Below, one piece after another: positions 22,301 through 31,400 of a stretch of 64,000 nt of DNA. The notes beneath the pieces are model-generated. The model searched no databases. It saw only the letters and a list, made by a program, of their open reading frames with translations, and had not been told where the DNA came from. Each line of letters opens with the position of its first letter. Positions within the stretch are counted from its first letter, which is position 1. Made by a program: the position numbers and the translations under genes. Source of the stretch: Hevea brasiliensis (lineage: Eukaryota; Streptophyta; Magnoliopsida; Malpighiales; Euphorbiaceae); contig NC_079499.1 in NCBI RefSeq assembly GCF_030052815.1, positions 102,954,480 through 103,018,479 on the forward strand, given 5' to 3'.

Positions 22301-23238
22301 TTCCTCATTCCCATTGGTCTTTTTGACAGCCACACTAGCACTAGTGCCTCCAGAATACATACCAACAGTGTCCTCAGACTTCATATTTTGAGCTGATGTA
22401 GTAGTTGAAGGACCCCAAGCCACCCACCTCCCTTCCCCAAACTCACTCTCCAATAAGGATCTTGCCATTGCAGTTTTATCAGGCACACGGAAAGCATGCA
22501 CTGTAACACCATAATCACTGGACACAAAAAGGAGCTCTCTAAATAAAACATCCTCGTGTACATCATAGGTATCCCCACATACACCCCAAGCCAGTGAATT
22601 TACATCACAAAGAAAAGGGTAATTATTAGATCTTGAAGATCTATGTTCAACAGAAAAACCATTATCAAGATCTGCTACTGATATATCAGCAAGGGATACA
22701 CTATCTTGTGAATCTAAGCAACTAGGCTTCGTTGATGATCGAGAACAAAAAGCTTCTGGAGATTGATTTTGCACACATTCATTGAAGCAACTCTCTGAAA
22801 TGTTGTCATCTAAGGGGCTCCCTGCCAAGAAGATTAGAAGAAAAGGCAAATGGATGTCAAACATTTCCAGTTAAGACAATTGAAATCCAGATCATGGTAC
22901 CAATGGAAAGGGGTAACAAGATCCACACTTGAGACACAAGTGAACATATCTGTGCTTACGTGCACATGAAAGCGCAAACAAAGTCACAACACAATGAAAC
23001 ATTTAATATACAAGGATTAAAGCAGAAAGCATAAGGAAAGGAGAAGCCTCTACAAATAATCACCAGTAACCAAAGGAAGCAGCAAAGCTTCACACTGGTA
23101 AGAAAGCAATAACAGCAGCTCCCTCGTCGGAGAAATAAAAGCTTCACGAAATTCTGATAAGTTCAGTTGGTACTGAGAGGGGCCCCATTTGTGCAACTGC
23201 AGGATAGGTGGAGTCTCACCACCAAGAAAGTAATCCAT
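741..23238 (-). CDS. Spatacsin (SPG11)-like protein, N-terminal half, nine coding exons, runs off the left edge
   Basis: Coding exons, in transcript order: 23238-23064, 22821-20710, 20274-20199, 8071-7949, 3307-3058, 2968-2477, 2220-2035, 1930-1634 and 1388-741. They total 4359 nt, exactly 1453 codons, with every junction in phase and GT/AG at each intron. I identify it from the conserved start (ILQLHKWGPSQ, LSEFREAFISP, LLLLLSYQCEALLLPL), from FRELLFVSSDYGVTVHAF, and from blocks such as SLEMLVGVNLAEEGILRLLF. All of these match my memory of the plant spatacsin family (At4g39420, about 3200 residues). The named Spatacsin_C domain lies in the part outside this window. Animal spatacsin works with spastizin and the AP-5 adaptor in lysosome reformation; the plant role is not established. 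The start codon follows a pyrimidine-rich tract and AG at 23246-23247. The two largest introns are enlarged by a LINE/MITE and a viral block. No internal stop or frameshift was seen, so the gene looks functional. Confidence 0.9.
1634..1930 (-). CDS. Spatacsin-like exon 8
   Basis: 297 nt, 99 codons, residues 1139-1237 (RLYPSSSFWKTFLGRQKALM ... CGEIDGVVLGSW ... WDQRTIDR). The acceptor is TGGAAAG|AGGCTG and the donor GATCGA|GTAAGT. The CGEIDGVVLGSW block is one of the clearest family signatures. Confidence 0.9.
2035..2220 (-). CDS. Spatacsin-like exon 7
   Basis: 186 nt, 62 codons, residues 1077-1138 (GETVHAIATLQRLGEDIETC ... GYLGPHEWKILEKISLIE). The acceptor is TGACAG|GGTGAA and the donor ATAGAG|GTATTC. 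Confidence 0.9.
2477..2968 (-). CDS. Spatacsin-like exon 6
   Basis: 492 nt, exactly 164 codons, residues 913-1076. It starts with an acidic stretch (VDGGEALNLMDTDLSEDESQ) and ends in a conserved-looking helical region (VRDIGRAIAYGLFLK). The acceptor is GTCATAG|GTGGAT and the donor CTAAAG|GTAACA. Confidence 0.9.
3058..3307 (-). CDS. Spatacsin-like exon 5
   Basis: 250 nt, residues 829-912, containing VLALATCFTTKMIQKFGLLQ and a basic/hydrophobic helix-rich stretch (DMAHFLEIIRNLQYRLGAKF). The acceptor is TATTACAG|GGTTC and the donor GGATTG|GTATGC. A run of 19 G in the sense direction lies about 90 nt upstream of the acceptor. Confidence 0.9.
3397..3415. repeat. Poly-C tract (19 C)
   Basis: An uninterrupted run of C on the plus strand, which is a G run in the sense direction of the spatacsin-like gene. 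It lies in the intron upstream of exon 5. A long A run (about 3468-3485) lies close by. Such homopolymers are usually length-variable. Confidence 0.9.
4376..5284 (+). pseudogene. LINE AP-type endonuclease domain, broken
   Basis: The first segment (from about 4376) begins STWNIGSLTGKLMKLVDTL, the motif-1 region. The catalytic-Glu motif, normally (Q)ETKW, is here a stop followed by KTKW, so that residue is lost. The frame is disrupted near 4580-4720 and resumes at 4727 with FIGGDLNGHVGS (the GDxN motif), then IDFLLTRK, and SQHWLVVLDV where SDH is expected. The domain nicks target DNA in active RTE elements. This copy cannot be functional. Confidence 0.8.
5290..7218 (+). pseudogene. LINE reverse transcriptase and C-terminal domain, broken
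   Basis: Reverse transcriptase motifs appear in order across several frames: GKACEPDGIPIEVYK; FGFIPSRSNMKAIFLIRSL; MIFIDLEKTYDSVP (first catalytic Asp); LHQDSTVSPYLF; and MMFADDIVLI (the ADD box) at about 6430-6460. The last part, 6877-7218, has RWFDHVKRR and GRPKLTWRRVVQHDLEAL, typical of the RTE C-terminus. Stops at 5908, 6410-6412 and around 6840 break the frame. Codon use is A-rich, unlike the host exons. Confidence 0.85.
7949..8071 (-). CDS. Spatacsin-like exon 4 (123 nt)
   Basis: Residues 788-828, reading SLEMLVGVNLAEEGILRLLF then AAVYLMRNRNGSDSD. The acceptor is TTAACAG|ATCTCT and the donor TCGAG|GTAAAC. It lies between two repeat-filled introns and was found by frame continuity and family similarity rather than by length. 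Confidence 0.9.
8402..8424. repeat. GA microsatellite
   Basis: A short (AG)n run inside the 12.1-kb intron of the spatacsin-like gene, near exon 4. A (TTA)n run follows at about 8802-8828. Confidence 0.85.
8425..9252. other. Intron sequence before the viral block
   Basis: AT-rich intron sequence with a TTA microsatellite and no protein similarity that I can see. It ends abruptly at about 9252, where protease-like viral sequence begins. Confidence 0.5.
9253..9500 (+). pseudogene. Viral aspartic protease-region fragment (segment 1)
   Basis: Closely matches the segment starting near 15907. It encodes PPEYWVPHTEYFK and LLIGFDLYRQGKHLKILPTG, the region after the protease active site. The active-site part is missing and the fragment stops abruptly at FQP. 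The next bases are minus-strand viral leader, so the junction at 9500/9501 is an inversion-type breakpoint. Confidence 0.8.
9622..9633 (-). other. Primer-binding site of the pararetrovirus (tRNA-Met type)
   Basis: The minus strand reads TGGTATCAGAGC, complementary to the 3' end of plant initiator tRNA-Met and used for minus-strand priming in Caulimoviridae. It lies about 330 nt downstream of the TATA box at 9961-9970, as expected for a leader. By convention this marks the genome start of the viral copy. Confidence 0.8.
9961..9970 (-). promoter_or_regulatory. Viral promoter TATA box, minus copy
   Basis: The minus strand reads CCTATATAAG, downstream of the C-terminal reading frame and upstream of the leader. 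The same motif in the same context occurs at 18656-18665 on the plus strand. In Caulimoviridae this is where the pregenomic RNA promoter lies. Whether it is active here is unknown. Confidence 0.6.
10089..12660 (-). pseudogene. Viral polyprotein C-terminal half: protease, RT, RNase H and C-terminal extension (segment 2)
   Basis: Read from 12660 leftwards. The protease region includes LIGFDLYQQAKHLRILPTG. The RT has RPKTAFCIPTAQYQWTVLPF and the catalytic box YIDDILLFS intact (11968-11369). The RNase H region (11308 down) has YKEILAVKN and the KGKHNLVPDLLSR motif. A C-terminal stretch of unknown function follows to 10089 (ELWLLWCM, then PIDWSHPIW). Damage includes a stop near 11971, a short deletion near 11305 removing part of RNase H relative to the plus copy, and frameshifts near 12340 and 10680. 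The segment is in the same orientation as the host gene. Confidence 0.85.
12661..13530 (+). pseudogene. Viral movement protein fused by deletion to the capsid zinc-knuckle region (segment 3)
   Basis: An open stretch from about 12664 to 13391 carries a 30K-type movement-protein core (ILSLHGRRGLPVTARVSLLD, then TIDQIPRQLPRSELEQL). At about 13270-13287 the sequence jumps to the capsid C-terminus. Bases there still spell a zinc knuckle (CGNRGHYAKNC) but in a different frame, so the open frame runs through it as unrelated residues. Most of the capsid is missing. It is the only copy of the movement protein in the window. It ends in three tandem copies of a 30-nt unit (about 13427-13522). Confidence 0.75.
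13427..13522 (+). repeat. Three tandem copies of a ~30-nt capsid-end unit
   Basis: The core ATTGAATCCTTGTTCTCTGA is repeated three times, with GACATTG- or GGCCCTTC-type spacers. The other viral copies (13531-13560 and 15600-15632) have a single unit. The array lies at the inverted junction with segment 4, so it probably arose when the segments were joined. Confidence 0.85.
13531..14527 (-). pseudogene. Viral capsid protein with zinc knuckle (segment 4)
   Basis: The capsid runs in the minus direction from 14527 to 13566. Its C-terminal 139 residues are open and basic (KEKNCECRSKKKGHYKKYSG) and carry the CCHC zinc knuckle CYICGNRGHYAKKC, used for packaging nucleic acid. The N-terminal part (14527-13990) has stops, for example in the GP*FTLDD region. 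It is an inverted copy of 14637-15634. The two form hairpin arms separated by 109 nt. Confidence 0.82.
14512..18540 (+). pseudogene. Viral polyprotein copy: capsid, protease, RT, RNase H and C-terminal extension (segment 5)
   Basis: The longest viral copy. The capsid starts within a Ser/Thr/Pro-rich stretch (14512-14844) and breaks at 14842. Its C-terminus resumes at 15136, but the zinc knuckle is frame-shifted and its second Cys is changed. The protease active-site region is near 15850-15900, with FLDTRAHKS where D-T-G is expected. The RT (16300-17230) has RPKTAFWIPTAQYQSTVLPF and YRDDILLFS, where the minus copy has YIDD. RNase H spans about 17230-17600. The C-terminal extension runs to about 18540. 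There are stops at 16280, 16454, 16638, 17042 and 17262 and several frameshifts. The segment is antisense to the host gene. Confidence 0.85.
18658..18665 (+). promoter_or_regulatory. Viral promoter TATA box, plus copy
   Basis: TATATAAG preceded by CATGCC and followed by GAGACGTTCTATCC, matching the minus-strand copy at 9961-9970 in motif and context. If active it would drive transcription rightwards, towards exon 3, antisense to the host gene. The leader continues to about 18932, where viral homology stops before the primer site. Confidence 0.55.
18933..19300 (-). mobile_element. Truncated TRIM-like or copia-like LTR element
   Basis: Read on the minus strand: an LTR end TTATTTTACA (to 19192), a primer site TGGTATAAGAGCC (19191-19179), a short interior of under 90 nt, a purine tract CTGAGAGTGAGGGG (19108-19095), then an LTR start TTGTTTTAAGATCTCACATC (from 19094). 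The CTCACATCGG motif is typical of TRIM and copia LTR starts. The downstream LTR is cut after about 160 nt by the viral block. The start of the upstream LTR was not found, so its right boundary is a guess. Confidence 0.55.
19301..20198. other. Intron sequence between the TRIM remnant and exon 3
   Basis: AT-rich intron DNA with no recognised coding or repeat content. It ends at the donor of exon 3. Confidence 0.5.
20199..20274 (-). CDS. Spatacsin-like exon 3 (76 nt)
   Basis: A small exon too short to stand out as an open frame. It encodes WDLKISRMRRLQMALDYL followed by KFDEIE, and completes a Gly codon from exon 2. The acceptor is TGTCAG|GATGGG and the donor GAGCA|GTAAGA. It is separated from exon 4 by a 12.1-kb intron holding the viral block. 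Confidence 0.88.
20710..22821 (-). CDS. Spatacsin-like exon 2 (large exon)
   Basis: 2112 nt, residues 59-762, open throughout. The acceptor is TTGGCAG|GGAGCC and the donor AAATG|GTAATA. It has a low-complexity Ser/Asp-rich early part, then a region with spaced hydrophobic strands (for example GVTVHAF, LLVARLDGLGIHWVSFVKL, LLVCLNASGLIYFYA). This would suit the beta-propeller-like N-terminus proposed for the family, which is inference. It ends in DRLCLENG, the last codon being split. Confidence 0.9.
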
Positions 23239-23245
23239 TATGACC
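23064..23245 (-). CDS. Spatacsin-like exon 1 (coding part 23064-23238)
   Basis: Encodes residues 1-58, beginning MDYFLGGETPPILQLHKW. Seven bases of 5' UTR precede the ATG, after an acceptor ending ATATTAG with a T-rich tract upstream. The donor is ACTG|GTGATT. One base of codon 59 (Gly) is carried to the next exon. Confidence 0.88.
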
Positions 23246-25265
23246 CTAATATCAAGGGAAACCAAACAAAAACAAATAAGAACAGTGAAACTATGTTACA
23301 TTAGGAAGTTCAGAAAGCCATTTAAAAAAATATATATGTAAATTATGGTAGATCGGAGCCAAACTTAATCCTAAAGGTGAAGGGCGACACTAGAATGTTT
23401 CCTTTGGAGGGGCCAAGGTTAGATATTGAAAAGAAAATAAATGAGATCTTGATAAAATTATAAAAATTAAGGGATCAAAATTAACTGGCAAAAGTAATAC
23501 TAATGAAATCTAAATAAAAATTTAGGGGCCAAAACAAAATATGAAAATGTTTGGGGAGGCCAGCAGTATTATTTTAAAAACACATATTAAAATTTATAGA
23601 TAACATTTTAGTTTAAAAAAAAATGAAAGGGCCTCCCTCAAGCCATAGTGTAGTTCAACTGTGCTATAGGTGAGTTTTTTTTTTCCTCTTTCATTGGGGT
23701 GGGGGGACAGGGGGAGGAGACAGACAGATACAGCATGGAGTTTAGGAAAGTGCTAAACCTGCCAAATGGCACTCACAATTCATTCACTGCAAAAACAGTA
23801 AAGCGTATCCATTAAAAATAAATAAATAAAGAAAATACACAAACAAATCATTACACCAAAGAACAGAGATATAACTTTTACAATCACCTATTTAATCAAC
23901 AAAATAAGTCAAATTTTACTTGTATCTAAACAAACTGTACCAACAGTCAAGTCTTGATATCCAAAACCAACAGGATTCATAATTTTTTCTTAGACTTGGC
24001 TTTGAAAAATTCTCTAATAATCAAATTTGTATAGGAACTTTTTTTTTGCCAGAGATAGGACACACGCACACACGAGTCAGTGACAAGAATGGACCACCGT
24101 TAAAACCATGGCAATTTTAACGGAGTCCATATTCCTACATAAACCATATTCACACACACTCTACAACCGATGTATAAGATCTTGCGTTCAATTTATAATG
24201 AAGTCACATGCAAATACATCAACTACAAGTTGTAAAAAAAAAAAAAAATCATAATTTGGCATCTAAATCATTATTTGCATAAACATAAAACTTTTAATTT
24301 GTGGTCTGCCAACAGTTAGTCGTTTTGGCAGCTTACTAGAATGGGTTAAATGTTTAAATGAATGCAAATTAGGGAAAAAAAAACAATAAATAAGCTCTAT
24401 AGACTTAATTTACCATTAATAGGAAATGACTAATGCAAAATTATTGGGTCACTAGCACAGTGGCATTTGCCTATTGAACTGATCGGGCTTGAGATTTAAG
24501 CTCAGACATAGGCAACAAGTGAGATGAAATTACCTTAAGCACAGCTCAAACTCTTTCCCATGTCTACGTCTAACCGCAGAAAGGAATAATAACCGTAGAA
24601 AAAAAAATACATGAATTGTATGTGTTATCATCACATCGATATAAGAAATAGCAACGCAGGCGCAAAGAGATGAAGTATTTTTTATGGTAAATTTTATTAC
24701 TTAACAGATGAGGATTTACCAATGAACACATTTGAACAAATTACAGGCTTAAACATAAGTAGGAAGCAATAAACTCAAGTAGCCGTATCCTCGAATAATT
24801 TTTTTCCTGTGGAGTGATTTTAGATGATAAAGATTATTAAGCAAAAGAAAATAAGAAAGACCCAGATCAGCTGGCAGCTACTTAATGCTAAAATATTGCA
24901 ATTCATTACTTTTCCAACTACATTAAATTCCAATATGAGCAGGAAATGACGAACAACCGTGAAACATCAATTTGCCATAGATACATAGATAGAAATACAT
25001 ATTTGCGCATTCAATTTGCGGAAATAAAAGGGAAAAATGAGGGCAAAAACTTGGAGAACAGTTTCCACGATACTTCTACAGTCAATTAAAAAATAATCCT
25101 TACAAGGAGATTGGGAGACTCTGATAACCAATTTAGAAAAAAAAACAAAAACAAAAACAAAAATCAGATATAAAATCGTAAATAAATCGAAAAATCAAGG
25201 ATAACTGTAATTGAAATGAATCAATCAAATAATCAGAGAGAGAGAGAGAGAGCTCGAGAGAGAAC
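23246..25265 (-). other. 5' UTR intron of the spatacsin-like gene
   Basis: About 2 kb with no coding similarity. It contains a G-rich tract on the plus strand (23696-23718), several A/T runs and a GA microsatellite near its 5' end. The 3' end (23246-23270, minus) has the T-rich tract expected of an acceptor. A degenerate stretch at 23385-23640 has GGAGGGGCC- and GGGCCTCCC-like ends that could be an old transposon, but I cannot name it. Confidence 0.5.
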
Positions 25266-25455
25266 TAACAATCAGTAGCCAGGCCCAAACATCGAGGGAG
25301 CGTTACTGGGCGAAGCCGGCAGAGACAGAGAGAGAGCGAAGAGTGGAGATTAGACGGTCTCTGTTTGATCTGCAAAGATGAAGACGGAGGTGAGGAAGGA
25401 AGAGGAAGGGAGGAAGGAAACAGAGAAGGAGAGTGTGTGTGTGTGTGTGCGTTTT
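25266..25455 (-). promoter_or_regulatory. Probable 5' UTR exon and transcription start region of the spatacsin-like gene
   Basis: In the minus direction this is a pyrimidine-rich leader with a (GT/AC) run at 25434-25449 and repeated TCTCTC blocks. Such leaders are typical of plant 5' UTRs, and the GC content is higher than the surroundings. A short AG/CT microsatellite (25235-25253) follows it, where the intron should begin. Donor candidates are at 25270 or 25266, neither ideal. The acceptor at 23246 joins it to the exon with the start codon. The exact start site and donor are inferred and need transcript data. Confidence 0.45.
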
Positions 25456-25921
25456 TCTGAGGTATATTTTTTATTCTCTTCAGCATATCGTTTTTTTCTC
25501 CTCCTTTTATTGAACTCACATAATATATTTATTTAACTATGTCGGTTTTTTAAAATAAATTTTAAAAAATTATTTCATTTAATTTCAATTAAAATTTAAA
25601 TATCTAAAAGTATTTATATTTTGCCCTATTTGTTTCCATATAAATTAATTGTATTGTTTTATTTTTTATTTCAAGTTGCTGGGCAATGTAAATTATAAAC
25701 AAATAAATTTTTGCTTTTAAATTTCGTTCTAAATAATAATGTTAAAATTTGCATTAAAATATAAATAAATTACTATCAAACTTTTAAAACCGACTTAAAC
25801 TTCATTTTTAAACATAAAAAATTAATTAGTTTATTTATAATATTCATAGCAAGTTTAGAAACCGACATACGATATATTTCTAAACTAAGTATATAATTAA
25901 TTTTATTAATTTGATTGAATG
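25456..25921. other. Intergenic spacer and likely promoter of the spatacsin-like gene
   Basis: About 460 bp of AT-rich sequence between the transcription start region and the target duplication of the gypsy element. TATA-like strings are present (for example near 25460 and 25525), but none is decisive. The gene's promoter must be within this stretch, or within the adjoining LTR. Confidence 0.4.
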
Positions 25922-25926
25922 TTTAG

Positions 25927-28489
25927 TGTAATACTTCAAATTTTAAAATAAATATTTTATGTGTAAATTATGATATTTTAATGTATTAAATAATATAATA
26001 TTTAATTTGAATTTTTAAAATCAAATTCTCATTTTTCGAGACAAATTAATTTGGATGATTTTTAAAAATTAATTTAAAAATCATGTGGCAAGTTTAAAAA
26101 TATATTTGGACTTCATAAATTTTTTTGAGTTTTTTGTAGTTTTTTTCAAAATATTTGAGCCCATAACATAGTAAAAATTAAATTTCAAGTACTTTGAATC
26201 GAACTAGTCGAATCGAACTGAATCGGATCGGACCAATTGAATCAGATCGATCTTCTTTTTTCCCTCCCTCTTCTTTCCCGCATGGCACCTCTCCCTCCCT
26301 TCTCTCTTTTCTTTCTCTCTTCTCCCCTCCCCACAGCCAGCCGCCCCTCCCCTCAGCTCCCCCACATGCCGGCACACCTCCGACCACCCTCCCCTACCAA
26401 CGCTGCCCCTCCAGTGAGCCAAAAAATTGCCCCAAAGTCCCTCCCCTTCAAATCATGCCATTTCATCTCCCTTGGCAGATTCTGGCCTATCCAGCCACTA
26501 ATTGAACCAGCTTCAGTTTCCTTCGTGTTCTATTCCTCGAGAGCTTACCATAGACACCTATTTCATCAATTTTTATCAGGTGGTTTGTGCGAATCAAGCC
26601 CAGAAAGCTTTAGCCTATTTTGACTTTTAGACTATATTTCTCCCAAACTGTGAACCCCACTGAGATTCCGAGATCACCAACACTTTCCACTTGTCGAGAG
26701 CTTCACAACAACACTAATTTCAAATTTTCTCACACAAAAAATTCGATAGGTCCCACGAACTTAGCAGTGATTTTTCGAGTCTTTAACGAGTTTGTTTAAT
26801 TAAATAAAAATTATTTTCTAGGCTTTACGTAGGTGTTCTCGCTTTGAGGAAATTTCACGAGCAACTGGGAGTGCATTATCGGGTCTAACAGGCTGCTTGT
26901 CAGACCCACTTCAGAAGTAGGTCAATATTACAGTGCTTTTCACTATTTTCAGATGCCCCGAACGCATTTCAGGTGTCAGAATTAGCGTAAGTGAGCCTAA
27001 ACTTTAATTTGCTCTTTTTGTCTAATACTAGGTTTAGAATAAAATTCATAAAATATTTGTAAGTAGCTAGAAAATTGTAATTTCTTTTGCAATAGTATAA
27101 TAGCATTGATAAGGAGTGCAGGGCATATTTATAGAATTTTTGGGGTTAGTTTAGTTAGTTTTTGCAAATGGTTAGTTTTAAACTTTATAGTTGAATTATG
27201 TAGTTATTTGAATTTTAGCTGATTTGGTGGGCCCAAAAGGTGCAATATGATATTATTGTGATGTGGGCCTGAGCCCATTGAATTAGGAAGTGTTGTTTTA
27301 GTTACTTTGTGGATTGGGTAGATCCTAGGTACAAGAGAAACTCTGCCAGATTTTTGACATAAACTTAGGATATCTTTGACTCTTTGAATTATTGTTTTGA
27401 TTTAATATTGATAGATTCATGAAAATAATTGTTCAGGTGATCCAAGTCAACCATCTTCTTTCGCCCAGCTGCCTCAGTGATCTCCAATTGTTCTGTGAGT
27501 AGATATTAATTTTATTTATAATTTCAATATTATTATAATTAAAAGCATGCTTATGCATTCACTTATAAATATATATATGCTAGGCACGCATTGTATTGCA
27601 TATTTTATTAATGATATTATTATGGATGTCGCCTTTAGGTAATTTAGAGCTCTGTGTGTGTTGTGGATATGGATATGGGTAGAACGGGTAGTCACGGCTA
27701 GAGCTTGACTTGCTAGGACTCGATCCTTATATGTGGATAAGCCGAGGTGAGTATGGTCTTGAGTTGATCTCACTAACCCCCCGCACTTGGATTATTAAGA
27801 GAAAGTTCGGCTTGCGTTGACCTTACTGGCAGGTACTGGAATTAAAAGAGCTGTATATGGGATCAGTTTCCATATGTATATATGCTGATGTGGCACACGG
27901 GTGTGTGCGTACTCCAAATTATCTTCTGTATGAATATTGCTTGAATTATTTGATACTATGTGACTATGCTGCATTTCATATCCAGGTAATGCATTAGTTC
28001 TAGATAGTTATAGAAATTGTATTTAAATCAATATCTTACTCTATGAGTTGAACGCTCACTCATGTTCAACTATTTTTTCTTAGGTGACAAGTGGACTTTT
28101 TAAGAATAGCTTGCTTTCTTTCTCATATGTTTACTAGAAAAGCTTAATTGTGTTTTTATTTTCTTTGATTCAAATTTTAGAACTCTGCATGTACCAGTAG
28201 TATATCAATTTTGTCTAGGATTGTACTAACTTAATCTTTTGGTGTTGTAAACTTATTTTGTGGATGTGCCTGGATGCATGAGATGATTATTTATTTAGAT
28301 GAGGGAGCTGAGCTTCCATTTGATTATTTATCTATTTTAAGGATTGTGAGGGTGAGTTGAGCTCCCCATATTGTTATTGTACTGATTTATAGGTCCCGCG
28401 AGTTAAGGTTTCCTGTTGGATAGTCCAATTTATGGTTGGACTCTGCCCATTTGATTTCTTAAAATTGGACTATATTTATGGACTTTATG
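25927..28489 (+). repeat. 5' LTR of the gypsy element, part 1
   Basis: Starts TGTAATACTTC and runs to the TTATG target site at 28485-28489. It includes a CT-rich block (26250-26420), also seen in inverted form in the solo LTR near 51226-51400. A conserved stretch GTAAGTGAGCCTAAACT at about 26988 recurs in the 3' LTR at about 36807. A short hairpin, GTTGAAC...GTTCAAC, lies at 28047-28070. Open frames on both strands of the CT-rich block are low-complexity artefacts. Confidence 0.85.
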
Positions 28490-31400
28490 TGTCACACCCT
28501 GCTCCCCCGTAAGATGTAACATGATCCCGTAGTACACCTAATGAATTACCGTACTTTGCCTACCGATAACCCATTAGATATACTACAAGGGATTTTAAAA
28601 CAATTTTCATGAAATTTAAATCATCGATTAAAATCTGGTGTTATAAAATTTTTTTCAAAATTTCGGCAAAGTGTCAACTGTATTTTGAATAAAACAGTTC
28701 TTCAAACCTGAAAAGGAAAACACTTCCAATATATTTTCTCAAATACAACTCCAATAACTTCATTTCAACTCACAATTCAAATCTCAATAATCAAATCAAT
28801 TCATTTTCAAATCAATCTCATCATAAAAAACATTTCATTGATTACAAGACTCAACATTAATATTACAAAACTATTTAGGTAAATAAAATCTCAAACTTTT
28901 ATTTATAATAATTTACATTTAATTACATACCAAAATATTTTATAAGAATTTTTATAGAACTACTCAAATAATTTACATACATATTATTACATGCATACAT
29001 CAAAAACTATGTACATGGGTATACCTATGATATACCTGGAGTTGATCTGAATATGTCTTCAAAGAAGCTTACTCAATTGCTCTATGCTCTTTTCACCTGC
29101 GACAGCATACAAAACTATCGCTGAGTGGTGAACTCAGTGGTGCACAACTATAATTTAAAACATAGTACAATATACATTGACAAAATTTACAGTAAATAAT
29201 TTGAAAATCTGAATACTCATCAAATTCCAAAACTCAAAATATTCATTGCCAATAATATAAATCATTTGTATAAAATGACTTTGATCACGAAATTTAATTT
29301 ATCAAATCATAACTACCCATTTAAGGTAATTTCAACAAAATCAATTATACATAAATCATAATTGAAATAACAATTCTTTATTATTCAAAAACATTCTGTA
29401 TCTCAAAAACCATTATGTATCTCAAAAACCATTTTGTATCTCACTAACTATGCAAGACTAATCTGAAAGGGCCATCTGTGGGGTAACTCTAACTCCCTAT
29501 GGTCGGGGAGGTCGAATCAGATTCTAACTCCCTATGGTCGGAGAGGTCGAATCATCGTGCATAGTACACATCACAATAATGAATCTTCCGAAAGGGCCAT
29601 AACAAATAAGAAGTTAGATCTAACCTCTAATAAGAGGAGAATCTAAGCCTGTGCACGTACTATGGTAATCAAAACACAACTAACTCCATTGTCTTCTCAA
29701 CAAATGAGAGAGATGGATAATAACCTAGTCAGGCATCTATAGTGAGATATAAAACAATATCGCAATCCTTTTAGTGAGCATAAATCACAATACAATTCGA
29801 TTCAAAGTCAATTCTAATATCCAATAATTTTTACGCTCATCACAATTTAAATCATAAATTTGTATTTTTCCATGCAAATTGCCCATCACAATTTAAAACA
29901 TGTTCTATTACAATTTTCCAAAACATAATTTATTCAATTCACAACAATGCTTAATACTTGTGGAAATACCATTTCACAAAGCTAAATTCATACATACTAT
30001 AACAATTTCGATAATCATTGAATGAAATCCAATGCTTGTTAAACATAATACATAAGAAAAATATGTCATTTAGTCATATGAAATATTCAGAACAAAATCA
30101 ATTAAAAACTAGTTGTGCATAAACCTCTGATAAATGTCTCTTGGTCCTGACTTAGTGTTTCCTTCCCCTTTCCTGAGTCTTTGCTAACTGAAACACACAA
30201 TTTGAAGTGTTTCAGTACTCATTTAAACTGTCTCTAAGAATAAGGCTTAATAATTAATTTATTGAATTCTATTATTTTCCTTAGTCAACCTAAAATGTTG
30301 ACCATCGATACACTCTAGATGAATTAGGTTTAATGTTATCAATATGTCACATTTTATAGCCTTTTAGTATTGGTACATGTTACCAAATTCACTTTCAAGT
30401 ATATTGTATTTTATTGCAATTTGTCGGATTTCGGTGTACTATTTTGACCTAGCCGGATGACCTAGTTACCTCGGTTTTCTGGTTTCGGTCCAAACTACAA
30501 ACTTGTAGGTCTATGTCTTATTGCATGCGGGGAAAAATTTCAGGTTATTCTAAGTTGTGTAGACCAAGATATGGTCAATTTACCAATGCTGGACAGAATG
30601 CACTAAAATGGTAGGCTTGGGTCTTTTTTAGGTCACTTTTGGTTCGGCCAGTTTTGGTACTTGAACTTGTGCAAGCTATTTGGCTCATTCTTGCCATTTC
30701 TGGGCTCTGGTGTCTTCATAAGAATTGTAGATCTATGTCTAAACTATTAATGGTAAAAATTTCAGGTCAATTGGACCCGTTTTGGGTAAGTTATGGTCAA
30801 AACACTAACTACTGCCTAAATGGTCAATTTTCAGGCTTTCAAGTCACTAATTCGGATTTGGTCATTTTTCAAGTCACCTTCTAGGTAGAATTTAGGTAAG
30901 CTTCCTTCATGAAAGTTGGTACATTTTGTGCCTAGTTTTACCTCCAATTGGTCTCATACCAATTGAAGTCACACACTTAAGGTTCTAAGCTAAAATGTAC
31001 ACTGCCCTGTTACACATTATTCAACACTTACTAATTACACATTCAATACTTACCAAGTTTACCTTTCATGCCAAATCTGATTTGGTACCATAATATTAAC
31101 ACACTTTACATCACATTTTGGTCATTTTGGGCAGCTTGTAACTACTCTTAACATACACATTATAACTCAGAATTTTCAAAGTCCAATTACAATAATTTAA
31201 CCACATGAACATACCCCATTTACATGTCCAAATCCAAACAATTATTCACATATACATGCTGCTATCATAAGCAACATAATTCAACAATATTTCATGAACT
31301 TAAACACTTCAATCTTCTTCATGAGGCTGCCACAAGTTTACACATACCCATCAACTTCCATTTTTACTTTTCAAGCTTACAAATCAAACTTTACATATGG

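Noticed and set aside
21891..22584. Additional frames inside exon 2
   Set aside because: Out-of-frame shadows of the large spatacsin-like exon.
23385..23640. Possible transposon with GGAGGGGCC/GGGCCTCCC ends in the 5' UTR intron
   Set aside because: The inverted ends are short and no target duplication or family resemblance could be confirmed.
26178..26623. Overlapping open frames on both strands rich in Pro/Ser or Gly/Arg/Glu
   Set aside because: They lie in the CT-rich block of the gypsy LTR, and the same pattern recurs in the solo LTR at 51076-51451. They are composition artefacts.
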